8,381 nt of DNA from an uncultured Clostridia bacterium (GTDB taxonomy: Bacteria > Bacillota_A > Clostridia > Christensenellales > Aristaeellaceae), in assembly GCA_945871545.1 (NCBI GenBank), contig CAMBWJ010000062.1, positions 1 to 8,381 on the forward strand. The letters run 5' to 3'. The number at the start of each line of letters is the position of its first letter. Position 1 is the stretch's first letter. Under the pieces are notes generated by a model. It was not told the origin of the DNA and made no database searches. It saw only the letters and a list, made by a program, of their open reading frames with translations. Shown here piece by piece: positions 1-5,449 of the stretch. The translations under genes and the position numbers were made by a program.

Positions 1-39
1 ATGCACATCTTCGGCAGGCTGTGCAAAAACTGAGCTTTC

Positions 40-90
40 CAACAAAACAAAACCTCCCATGAAACAGAATCGCTTCATTTCATGGGAGGT
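40..90 (-). terminator. Intrinsic terminator of the proBA-trx-rhodanese unit
   Basis: A perfect 13-bp inverted repeat pairs 52-64 with 78-90 (ACCTCCCATGAAA and its complement) around a 13-nt loop. On the minus strand the stem is followed by a T-rich tract (TTTTGTTTTGTT). It starts 7 bp after the rhodanese stop codon, so it ends the leftward operon. On the plus strand the stem is followed by CTTGCTTTATTT, so it could also stop rightward transcription entering from outside the window. Confidence 0.9.
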
Positions 91-96
91 CTTGCT

Positions 97-390
97 TTAT
101 TTCTCCAGTTCTCCGCGATAATTGATAATTCCGCCGAGGTTCACCGCCTCGTAATCCAGCTCACGCAGCAGCGCCACGGCGCGGGCGCTGCGCGCGCCGC
201 TGCGGCAGTAGGCGAAGATGGGCGCGGAGACGTCGCCGTCGTAGGTCTGCATGCGCTCCAGCGGATGGTTCACGCTGCCGGGGATGTGCCCTGCGGCGTA
301 TTCCTCCGGGGTGCGCACGTCCAGCAGCACGGCGTTCGGGGTGCTCCGACAGACCCGCACGCCCTCGTCGATGGTCTCGAAGGCTTCCAT
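97..390 (-). CDS. Single-domain rhodanese-like sulfurtransferase
   Basis: A 97-residue protein that is one rhodanese domain with no signal peptide, so probably cytoplasmic. The N-terminal part has the typical LLDVRTPEEYAAGHIPGS stretch (about residues 22-39). The active-site loop is CRSGARS, with the predicted persulfide-carrying Cys62. The C-terminal part is the usual L-x-x-x-G-Y/D-x-x-V-N-L-G-G-I segment. This domain family moves sulfane sulfur as a cysteine persulfide; the true donor and acceptor cannot be read from the sequence. The ATG at 388-390 is chosen because a GGAGGAG lies about 10 nt upstream and because homologues start here; a longer frame upstream only reads through the thioredoxin gene. 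Its ATG shares one base with the thioredoxin stop (TGATG), implying translational coupling. Last gene before the terminator. Confidence 0.93.
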   Translation of the reverse strand: MEAFETIDEGVRVCRSTPNAVLLDVRTPEEYAAGHIPGSVNHPLERMQTYDGDVSAPIFAYCRSGARSARAVALLRELDYEAVNLGGIINYRGELEK

Positions 391-698
391 CACTTCAACA
401 GCTCCTCCAGGCCCTCGCGGGGCTGATAGCCCACGGACTGCTTCGCCACCTTGCCGTCCCTGAACAGGATCAGCGCCGGGATGGCGGAGATGCGGTAGAC
501 CATGGCCAGCTCCGGGTTCTCGTCCACGTTCACCTTGGCCACGGCGATCTCGGGATGGGCCGCCGCCAGCTCCTCCACCACGGGAGAGAGCATCTTGCAC
601 GGGCCGCACCAGCTCGCCCAGAAGTCTACGAGCACGGGCTTGTCGCTCTCCAGAACGACCTTCTGAAAATTATCGGAATTGACTGCGATTGCTGCCAT
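390..698 (-). CDS. Thioredoxin
   Basis: A 102-residue protein of normal thioredoxin length, with no export signal. The redox site WCGPC is at residues 30-34 (Cys31 and Cys34), preceded by the usual VLVDFWAS strand. The conserved cis-proline is in SAIPALILF (Pro74), followed by the FRDGK turn and a C-terminal helix. It would act as a cytoplasmic dithiol reductant fed by a thioredoxin reductase that is not in this window. The ATG at 696-698 has a strong SD, AAGGAGG, 8 nt upstream. It lies 56 bp after the proA stop on the same strand. The gap holds a small hairpin (715-721 with 725-731) but no convincing terminator, so read-through from proBA is likely; a weak TATATA-like box in the gap could add a local promoter. 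The next gene, a rhodanese, overlaps by one base, which suggests a joint role in thiol or persulfide chemistry (inference). Several thioredoxin paralogues are usual, so trxA is not asserted. Confidence 0.95.
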   Translation of the reverse strand: MAAIAVNSDNFQKVVLESDKPVLVDFWASWCGPCKMLSPVVEELAAAHPEIAVAKVNVDENPELAMVYRISAIPALILFRDGKVAKQSVGYQPREGLEELLK

Positions 699-754
699 TA
701 TTCTTACCTCCTTGGAATGTGTTCCGCATTCTATATACCCGCTTCCGGCGCTCC

Positions 755-2002
755 TTAAACGCGCACCTGACCGTTTCCGCGAATCACATACTTGTAGCTC
801 ACCAGCTGGTTCAGACCCATCGGGCCGCGCGCGTGCAGCTTCTGGGTGGAGATGCCGATCTCCGCGCCCAGACCGAACTGACCGCCGTCGGTGAAGCGCG
901 TGGAGGCGTTGACGTACACCGCCGCCGCGTCCACCTCCGCTGCGAAGCGCTCCGCAGCGGCATAATTTTGCGTGACAATGCACTCGCTGTGGTGGGTGGA
1001 GTAGCGGGCGATGTGCCCGAGGGCTTCGTCCACGCCGCCGACCACCTTCACCGCAAGGATGTAATCGAGGAACTCCTTCGCGTAATCCTCCTCCGTGGCA
1101 AGGATCGCCTGGGGAAGGATGCGGCAGGTCTCTTCGCAGCCGCGCAGCTCCACGTTCTTCTCCGCAAGCCTCGCGGCGATGGCCGGGAGCGCTGTCTCCG
1201 CAATTGCACGATCCACCAGCAGGGTCTCCATGGCATTGCACACCGAGGGACGGCTGGTCTTGGCGTTGAACACGATCTCCGCCGCCATATGGATATCCGC
1301 GCTCTTCTCCACGTAGGTGTGGCAGTTGCCCACGCCGGTCTCGATCACCGGCACGGTGGCGTTCTGCACCACGGAGCGAATCAGCCCTGCGCCGCCACGG
1401 GGGATCAGCAGATCGAGGTATTCGTTCAGCCGCATCAGCGCGTTCGCGGTCTCGCGGCTGGTGTCCTCCAGCAGAATCACGCTGTCCGGGTCCGCTCCAA
1501 CGGCTTCCAGCCCGCTGCGCATGGCGTTTGCGATGGCCAGGTTCGAGCGAATGGCCTCGCTGCCGCCGCGCAGGATGCAGGCGTTGCCGCTCTTGAAGCA
1601 CAGCGCCGCCGCGTCCGCCGTGACGTTGGGCCGGGCCTCGTAGATGATGCCGATCACGCCGAAGGGCACGCTGCGCTGCTCGATGCGCAGGCCGTTGTCC
1701 AGCGTGCCGCCGGAGAGCACCCGCCCCACGGGGTCCGCAAGCTCCGCAACCTCCCGCATGCCCTGGGTCATGCCCGCGATGCGGCCCGGATTCAGCGCCA
1801 GGCGGTCGATCAGCGGCTCCGGCGTGCCCTTTGCGCGGGCAGCGTCGATGTCCGCCCGGTTGGCCGCAAGGATGTCCTCCTGCGCGGCCTGCACGGCCTC
1901 CGCCATGGCGATCAGCGCCCGGTTCTTCTCCGGCGCGTGCAGCACGGCAAGCTTGCGGGACGCGCGCTGCGCCCGCTGTCCAAGGATGTTCAGTTCGGTC
2001 AT
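755..2002 (-). CDS. proA: Glutamate-5-semialdehyde dehydrogenase (gamma-glutamyl phosphate reductase)
   Basis: A 415-residue protein, the normal full length for ProA. It catalyses the second step of proline synthesis: NADPH-dependent reduction of gamma-glutamyl phosphate to glutamate-5-semialdehyde, which cyclises spontaneously to pyrroline-5-carboxylate. Visible family blocks are VPFGVIGIIYEARPNVT (about 112-128), the SGNACILRGGSEA cofactor region (138-150), LLIPRGGAGLI (198-208), ETGVGNCHTYV (221-231) and the catalytic cysteine block RPSVCNAMETLL with Cys255. The C-terminal ARGPMGLNQLVSYKY block is also present. The ATG at 2000-2002 begins 1 nt after the proB stop (TGACATG). Its SD, AAAGGAGG, lies within the last codons of proB, so proB and proA should be translationally coupled. 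No frameshift or missing key residue was seen. Confidence 0.98.
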   Translation of the reverse strand: MTELNILGQRAQRASRKLAVLHAPEKNRALIAMAEAVQAAQEDILAANRADIDAARAKGTPEPLIDRLALNPGRIAGMTQGMREVAELADPVGRVLSGGTLDNGLRIEQRSVPFGVIGIIYEARPNVTADAAALCFKSGNACILRGGSEAIRSNLAIANAMRSGLEAVGADPDSVILLEDTSRETANALMRLNEYLDLLIPRGGAGLIRSVVQNATVPVIETGVGNCHTYVEKSADIHMAAEIVFNAKTSRPSVCNAMETLLVDRAIAETALPAIAARLAEKNVELRGCEETCRILPQAILATEEDYAKEFLDYILAVKVVGGVDEALGHIARYSTHHSECIVTQNYAAAERFAAEVDAAAVYVNASTRFTDGGQFGLGAEIGISTQKLHARGPMGLNQLVSYKYVIRGNGQVRV

Positions 2003-2003
2003 G

Positions 2004-2798
2004 TCAGCAGCCTCCTTTCGCGGGGAACACGGTTCCGATCTCCTCGCCCTCCAGCAGGCGGTACAGGTTTTCCGGCGTGGAACCGTCGATGATGGCGGTG
2101 GTGATGCCCTCGCGGGTGGACTGACCTGCGGCGATGATCTTGGTGTACATGCCGCCGGTGCCCCGGGAGGAACCCGCGCCGCCGGCGATGCGCCGGGTCT
2201 CCTCGGTGACCTCCTCCACCACGTGAATCAGCGGCGCATCCGGGTTCTGCTTCGGGTTCTCCGCGTGCAGGCCGTCGATGTCGGTGAGGATCACCAGCGC
2301 GTCCGCTTTCACGATGCGCGCGACCACCGCCGACAGCGTATCGTTGTCGCCGAACTCAATCTCCTCGGTGGCGACGGTGTCGTTTTCATTGATGATCGGC
2401 AGTGCGCCCAGATCCAGCAGGCGGTCGAAGGCGTTGCGGATGTTGGACAGCCGCCGGGGATCGTCCACGCAGTCCCGTGTGAGCAGCACCTGGGCGGTGG
2501 TATGGCCGTACTCGCCGAAGAACTTGTCGTAGATGTACATCAATTCGCACTGGCCCACCGCTGCGCAGGCCTGACGACCGCCGATGTCGTGGGGCTTGGA
2601 GGGCAGCTTCAGCTTGCCCACGCCCACGCCGATGGCGCCGGAGGACACGAGGATGACCTCAATGCCCCGGTTGCGCACGTCCGAGAGCACGCGCACCAGA
2701 TGGTCCATGCGCCGCAGGTTCAGCTTGCCGGTGTCGTGGGTCAGCGTGGATGTGCCCACCTTCACCACGATGCGGCGAATATTTGCAAAGTAATTCAT
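2004..2798 (-). CDS. proB: Glutamate 5-kinase, short form without PUA domain
   Basis: A 264-residue amino-acid kinase that phosphorylates L-glutamate with ATP to gamma-glutamyl phosphate, the first and usually feedback-inhibited step of proline synthesis. Visible motifs are VVKVGTS near the N-terminus (Lys13), SSGAIGVG (52-59), INEND (137-141), FGDNDTLSA (149-157), LTDIDGLH (171-178) and GTGGMYTK (213-220). The protein ends at about residue 264, just after the kinase domain. The C-terminal PUA domain of the roughly 367-residue E. coli enzyme is absent, a form known in some Firmicutes. The ATG at 2796-2798 is the natural start, but its SD is only a G-run (GGGGG, 10 nt upstream). First gene of a unit continuing into proA, thioredoxin and rhodanese. 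Confidence 0.97.
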   Translation of the reverse strand: MNYFANIRRIVVKVGTSTLTHDTGKLNLRRMDHLVRVLSDVRNRGIEVILVSSGAIGVGVGKLKLPSKPHDIGGRQACAAVGQCELMYIYDKFFGEYGHTTAQVLLTRDCVDDPRRLSNIRNAFDRLLDLGALPIINENDTVATEEIEFGDNDTLSAVVARIVKADALVILTDIDGLHAENPKQNPDAPLIHVVEEVTEETRRIAGGAGSSRGTGGMYTKIIAAGQSTREGITTAIIDGSTPENLYRLLEGEEIGTVFPAKGGC

Positions 2799-2840
2799 CG
2801 GTAAAAAACCCCCGTGTTTTCATTGGGTTCCGTTTGGCAC

Positions 2841-2870
2841 AGTATAGCACAGGCCCGTCAAAGATGCAAA
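2841..2870 (-). promoter_or_regulatory. Promoter of proB
   Basis: On the minus strand, TTTGCA (complement at 2865-2870) is separated by 18 nt from TATACT (complement at 2841-2846). The TGC just before the -10 gives an extended -10 (TGTGCTATACT). The expected start near 2834 leaves a leader of about 36 nt, too short for a T-box or a known riboswitch. The -35 abuts the T-tract of the terminator of the upstream GDSL gene. Confidence 0.7.
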
Positions 2871-2910
2871 CAAAAAACGGCCCCCGGCGCGTCTTTTCGC
2901 CGGAGACCGT
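2866..2910 (-). terminator. Intrinsic terminator of the GDSL hydrolase gene
   Basis: A 13-bp stem pairs 2877-2889 with 2898-2910, with two G-U pairs in RNA and an 8-nt loop. It is followed on the minus strand by TTTTTTGTTTG. It begins 20 bp after the GDSL stop codon and insulates that gene from the proB promoter immediately downstream. Confidence 0.92.
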
Positions 2911-2929
2911 AGAAAATTCAGAGAAATGC

Positions 2930-3601
2930 TCAGTTGAACCGCGGCGCGATGGCCTCGTAGATCAACGCATGGCCAGCCGCGTTGGGATGGATGCCGTCCA
3001 CGCACATCAATTCGCCCAGACGGCCGGACTCCAGCATCCTGCTGCGCACGTCCACCAGGCGCACGCCCAGCTCCCTTGCAACGCTGCGCACGCACTCCGC
3101 GTAGCCGTCCTGCCAGCGGAAGATGTGCTCCACGTCGCCCAGGTAGTTCAGGATGTTCTCGCTGCTGCGCCCCTTCGACACCCAGTCGAAGTAGCGCTGG
3201 GAGATCAGCGGCGCGGGCGTGACCAGCACCGGCTCCGCGCCCGCCGCGCCCACCCGGCGCACCAGCTCCTTCAGGTTTTGCGCAAACTTCGCAAGGGGCA
3301 CCTTGCCGAACTGGGGAACCTCCGGATGATCGGACACCGCCTGCCAGTCCAGGTCGCAGTCGTTGCCGCCGTACTCGATCACCGCGATCTCCCCCGGCTT
3401 CAGCGCCTCCGGCCGCATGCGCTCCAGCGCGTTCTCGCTGGTCTGGCCCATCACCGAATGGTTCTCCACCGAAACGCCCTTCTCCCGGGCAAGCCTCGAC
3501 AGGCAGCTGTCCTTCAGCACCGCATACCTGCCCCGCGCCTCGTCAAAAATCACGCCCTTGGCGATGGAATCGCCCCAGACGCTCAGCACCTTATCGTACA
3601 T
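2930..3601 (-). CDS. SGNH/GDSL-type hydrolase
   Basis: A 223-residue protein with all four SGNH consensus blocks: block I SVWGDSIAKG with nucleophile Ser12, block II Gly52 in VMGQTS, block III GGND with oxyanion-hole Asn80, and block V DGIHPNAAGH with Asp202 and His205. The family hydrolyses ester bonds in lipids or acylated sugars; the substrate here cannot be told. There is no signal peptide, so the protein is probably cytoplasmic. The ATG at 3599-3601 is preceded by AGGGGGT at a good distance. A very long frame that continues upstream on this strand is only the antisense of the DUF1836 and carboxypeptidase genes. It is a single-gene unit with its own promoter and terminator, divergent from the DUF1836 gene. 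Confidence 0.92.
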   Translation of the reverse strand: MYDKVLSVWGDSIAKGVIFDEARGRYAVLKDSCLSRLAREKGVSVENHSVMGQTSENALERMRPEALKPGEIAVIEYGGNDCDLDWQAVSDHPEVPQFGKVPLAKFAQNLKELVRRVGAAGAEPVLVTPAPLISQRYFDWVSKGRSSENILNYLGDVEHIFRWQDGYAECVRSVARELGVRLVDVRSRMLESGRLGELMCVDGIHPNAAGHALIYEAIAPRFN

Positions 3602-3640
3602 ATTTACACCCCCTCGGGTTCTGATCGAAAGCTCTCTGCC

Positions 3641-3652
3641 GCCGCGCGCGGC
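3641..3652. repeat. Perfect 12-bp GC palindrome in GDSL leader
   Basis: GCCGCGCGCGGC reads the same on both strands. It lies inside the predicted 5' leader of the GDSL gene, about 40 nt before its start codon. It may form a small hairpin or be a binding site, or be chance in GC-rich DNA. Confidence 0.5.
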
Positions 3653-3737
3653 ATCGAATCTGGTTTTCAAAACTAGATTACATCGTTTTTCTATCTTTGT
3701 CAAGTCCTTTTTGAAAACACAGTTGGCAAATTCGATG
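3652..3737. repeat. Two nested inverted repeats in the divergent promoter region
   Basis: The outer pair is CATCGAAT (3652-3659) with its exact complement ATTCGATG (3730-3737). The inner pair is GTTTTCAAAA (3663-3672) with TTTTGAAAAC (3709-3718). Each inner arm is itself close to a palindrome (GTTTT-C-AAAAC), so there may be two operator half-sites or two full sites 45 bp apart centre to centre. One inner arm lies at the predicted start of the GDSL transcript; the other lies between the -35 boxes of the two divergent promoters. The layout suits control of both genes by one protein, possibly the DUF1836 product (inference). Confidence 0.6.
3675..3703 (-). promoter_or_regulatory. Promoter of the GDSL hydrolase gene
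   Basis: A perfect TTGACA -35 (complement at 3698-3703) is followed after 17 nt by TAATCT (complement at 3675-3680), or after 15 nt by TGTAAT. The -10 is weak, which fits a regulated promoter. The transcript would carry a leader of about 65 nt. Confidence 0.65.
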
Positions 3738-3751
3738 GAATGTGCTATAAT
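3723..3751 (+). promoter_or_regulatory. Promoter of the DUF1836 gene
   Basis: TTGGCA (3723-3728), 17 nt, then a perfect TATAAT (3746-3751) with TGC before it, an extended -10. It lies about 25 bp before the DUF1836 start codon, so the leader is very short but still contains the AGGAGG. Confidence 0.85.
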
Positions 3752-3775
3752 CGTATCGAGCAGGAGGAATTTCGC

Positions 3776-4276
3776 ATGGATAATACGCTGGAGCGCGTGT
3801 ACGGCGAGCTGGGCCGCTACAAGCCCGTGCCCTGGGAGCAGATTCCCGATCTGGGCCTGTACATGGATCAGGTCATCACCTTCATCACCCGCGCCTACGA
3901 GCCCCTCTACGGCGAGAGCACGAAGGGCTATCTCTCCGCGCCCATGATCAACAACTACGTCAAGAACAAGCTGATCCCCCGCCCCACGGGCAAGAAGTAC
4001 AGCCGCTTGCAGATCGCCATGCTGTTCATGATCGTGGCGCTGAAGCGGGTGTGCACCATGGAGGACATCCGCGAGATGCTGCGCGTCGAGGACGAGGCGG
4101 ATGTGCAGCGCCTCTACATCCTGTTCTGCGCCCGGCAGGAGGAATCCATCCGCAATGTGATCGAGATGCACAGCGGACTCTCCCCCGCGCTGGACTGTGC
4201 CATCTTCTCCTCCTCCTACTGCGCGGGCTGCGAGTGCATGCTGCACAGCGCGCCCGAACCCGAGGCAGAAGCCTAG
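3776..4276 (+). CDS. DUF1836 family protein, putative DNA-binding regulator
   Basis: A 166-residue protein. The family signature is the stretch SAPMINNYVKNKLIPRP followed by KKYSRLQIAMLFMIVALKRVCTMEDI (about residues 54-98). The YVK-x-K-L-I-P-x-P-x-x-K-K-Y pattern resembles the wing-and-helix part of MerR-like HTH domains, so DNA binding is a reasonable but unproven guess. The C-terminus holds a cysteine group, Cys141, Cys149, Cys152 and Cys154. The ATG at 3776 is chosen because AGGAGG sits 8 nt upstream; an in-frame ATG at 3740 overlaps the -10 box and cannot be in the transcript. It diverges from the GDSL gene and lies 57 bp upstream of the carboxypeptidase gene on the same strand, so it may regulate either. 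No biochemical function is known to me for the family. Confidence 0.88.
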   Translation: MDNTLERVYGELGRYKPVPWEQIPDLGLYMDQVITFITRAYEPLYGESTKGYLSAPMINNYVKNKLIPRPTGKKYSRLQIAMLFMIVALKRVCTMEDIREMLRVEDEADVQRLYILFCARQEESIRNVIEMHSGLSPALDCAIFSSSYCAGCECMLHSAPEPEAEA

Positions 4277-4298
4277 CAACAATTTCATTTTCCCCGCA

Positions 4299-4330
4299 TA
4301 GAATCCTCCGATACCTGTATCGGAGGTTAT
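4299..4330 (+). promoter_or_regulatory. Hairpin that sequesters the carboxypeptidase ribosome binding site
   Basis: CCTCCGATA (4305-4313) pairs perfectly with TATCGGAGG (4318-4326) around a 4-nt loop. The 3' arm contains the only good SD (GGAGG, 4322-4326) for the ATG at 4334. TTATTTT follows, so the same hairpin could act as a weak terminator of the DUF1836 transcript. A TAGAAT box (4299-4304) sits just before the stem with a poor -35 (GCAACA, 4276-4281). A transcript from it would start near 4311 and lack most of the 5' arm, leaving the SD open. Confidence 0.65.
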
Positions 4331-4333
4331 TTT

Positions 4334-5449
4334 ATGCGCAAACGGAGAATTCTGGCAATCGTCGCGGCGGCGCTGCTGGCGCTCACCTCCGCTCGGGCCT
4401 CGGAGGCGCTGACGGTGGCAGCGAAGGGCGCGGTGCTGATCGACGGCGAGAGCGGCCGCATCCTCTTCGCCCAGAACGCGGACGAGATGCTGCCCGAGGC
4501 CTCCTGCACGAAGATCATGACAGCGCTGGTTGCCCTGGAGAACAGCGCGCTTGACGAGGACGTGTCCGCCGGGAAGAATGCCCACGGGGTGGAGGGCACG
4601 TCGCTGTACCTGTCCGAGGGCGAGACGCTGAGCATGGAGCAGATGCTCTACGGCCTGATGCTGCGCAGCGGCAACGACGCGGCGGTGGCCATCGCGGAGC
4701 ACGTCGCCGGCAGCGTGGAGGACTTCGCGGCGATGATGAACCGGAAGGCGGAGGAGCTGAACGCCGACGCGCACTTCGTCAATCCCCACGGCCTGGACGC
4801 GGAGGGGCACCGGGCCAGCGCGCTGGGGCTGGCGCGGGTCATGCGCGCGGCGATGCAGAACGCGGACTTTCGCACGATCACCGGCACCCAGCGCAAGGTG
4901 ATTCCCTGGGTGGGCAACGAGTACAGCCGCGTATTGGAAAACAAAAACCGCCTGTTGAGCGACTATGAAGGCGCAACGGGCGGCAAGACCGGCTTCACAT
5001 CGAAGGCCGGGCGCTGTCTGGTGTTCTCTGCAGAGCGGGACGGTCTGGAGCTGATCGGAACGGTGCTGAACTGCTACACCTGGTTTGACACAGCCACGGT
5101 GCTGCTGGACTACGGCTTCGAGCACTTCCGCATGGAGCGCGCGCTCTCCTCCGGCGAGGTTGCAGGTCAGGCCAGCGTGCTCAACGGCGACGCGAATCAG
5201 GTGGACGCGGTGGCTGCGGAGAACCTGGCCGCAGCGGTGGAGATCGGCTCCAAGCCGGAGGTGGAGATCAAAATCGAGGATCTGGAGGCCCCGGTGAAGA
5301 AGGGCCAGGTGATCGGCCGGGCGCGGCTGATCTGCAACGGTCAGGAGGTGGACGCCTGCGATCTCATCGCCGCGCGGGAGGTGTCCCTGTGGAGCTTCAG
5401 GGCGGCAATGCGCAGCGTGCTCAGAAGCTGGTCGCTTCCGTTTGCATAG
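4334..5449 (+). CDS. D-alanyl-D-alanine carboxypeptidase (peptidase S11, DacF-like)
   Basis: A 371-residue secreted penicillin-binding protein that removes the terminal D-alanine from peptidoglycan pentapeptides outside the cell. Residues 1-25 form a signal peptide: RKRR, a hydrophobic core, then ARASEA. All three active-site motifs are visible: SxxK as SCTK (Ser57, Lys60), SxN as SGN (Ser112-Asn114) and KTG at 218-220. The region after about 270 looks like the beta-rich PBP5 C-terminal domain, and the last 20 or so residues (SLWSFRAAMRSVLRSW) suit an amphipathic helix that holds S11 enzymes at the membrane surface. The SD GGAGG lies 7 nt upstream, inside a hairpin. The 3' end overlaps the convergent WG-repeat gene by 29 bp, and no terminator is seen between them. 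The best comparison is the DacF/DacB group, but the paralogue is not certain, so no symbol is given. Confidence 0.95.
   Translation: MRKRRILAIVAAALLALTSARASEALTVAAKGAVLIDGESGRILFAQNADEMLPEASCTKIMTALVALENSALDEDVSAGKNAHGVEGTSLYLSEGETLSMEQMLYGLMLRSGNDAAVAIAEHVAGSVEDFAAMMNRKAEELNADAHFVNPHGLDAEGHRASALGLARVMRAAMQNADFRTITGTQRKVIPWVGNEYSRVLENKNRLLSDYEGATGGKTGFTSKAGRCLVFSAERDGLELIGTVLNCYTWFDTATVLLDYGFEHFRMERALSSGEVAGQASVLNGDANQVDAVAAENLAAAVEIGSKPEVEIKIEDLEAPVKKGQVIGRARLICNGQEVDACDLIAAREVSLWSFRAAMRSVLRSWSLPFA

Noticed and set aside
1..33. Short plus-strand reading M-H-I-F-G-R-L-C-K-N-stop that could be the tail of an upstream gene
   Set aside because: Ten codons cannot be judged, and no upstream sequence is available. 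The bidirectional look of the 52-90 hairpin makes it possible but not supported.
689..2092. 467-codon plus-strand open frame over proA
   Set aside because: It is rich in His, Arg, Ala and Gly, typical of antisense shadow translation, and proA on the other strand is certain.
1644..2804. 386-codon plus-strand open frame over proA and proB
   Set aside because: Shadow of two well-recognised genes, with no domain of its own.
2799..2834. Possible T-box or other riboswitch before proB
   Set aside because: The predicted leader is only about 36 nt with no antiterminator or T-box sequence.
2659..2850. Small minus-strand frame starting in the proB leader (MKTRGFF...)
   Set aside because: It runs out of frame through proB, lacks a good SD and has no recognisable family; a leader peptide role has no support such as a run of proline codons.
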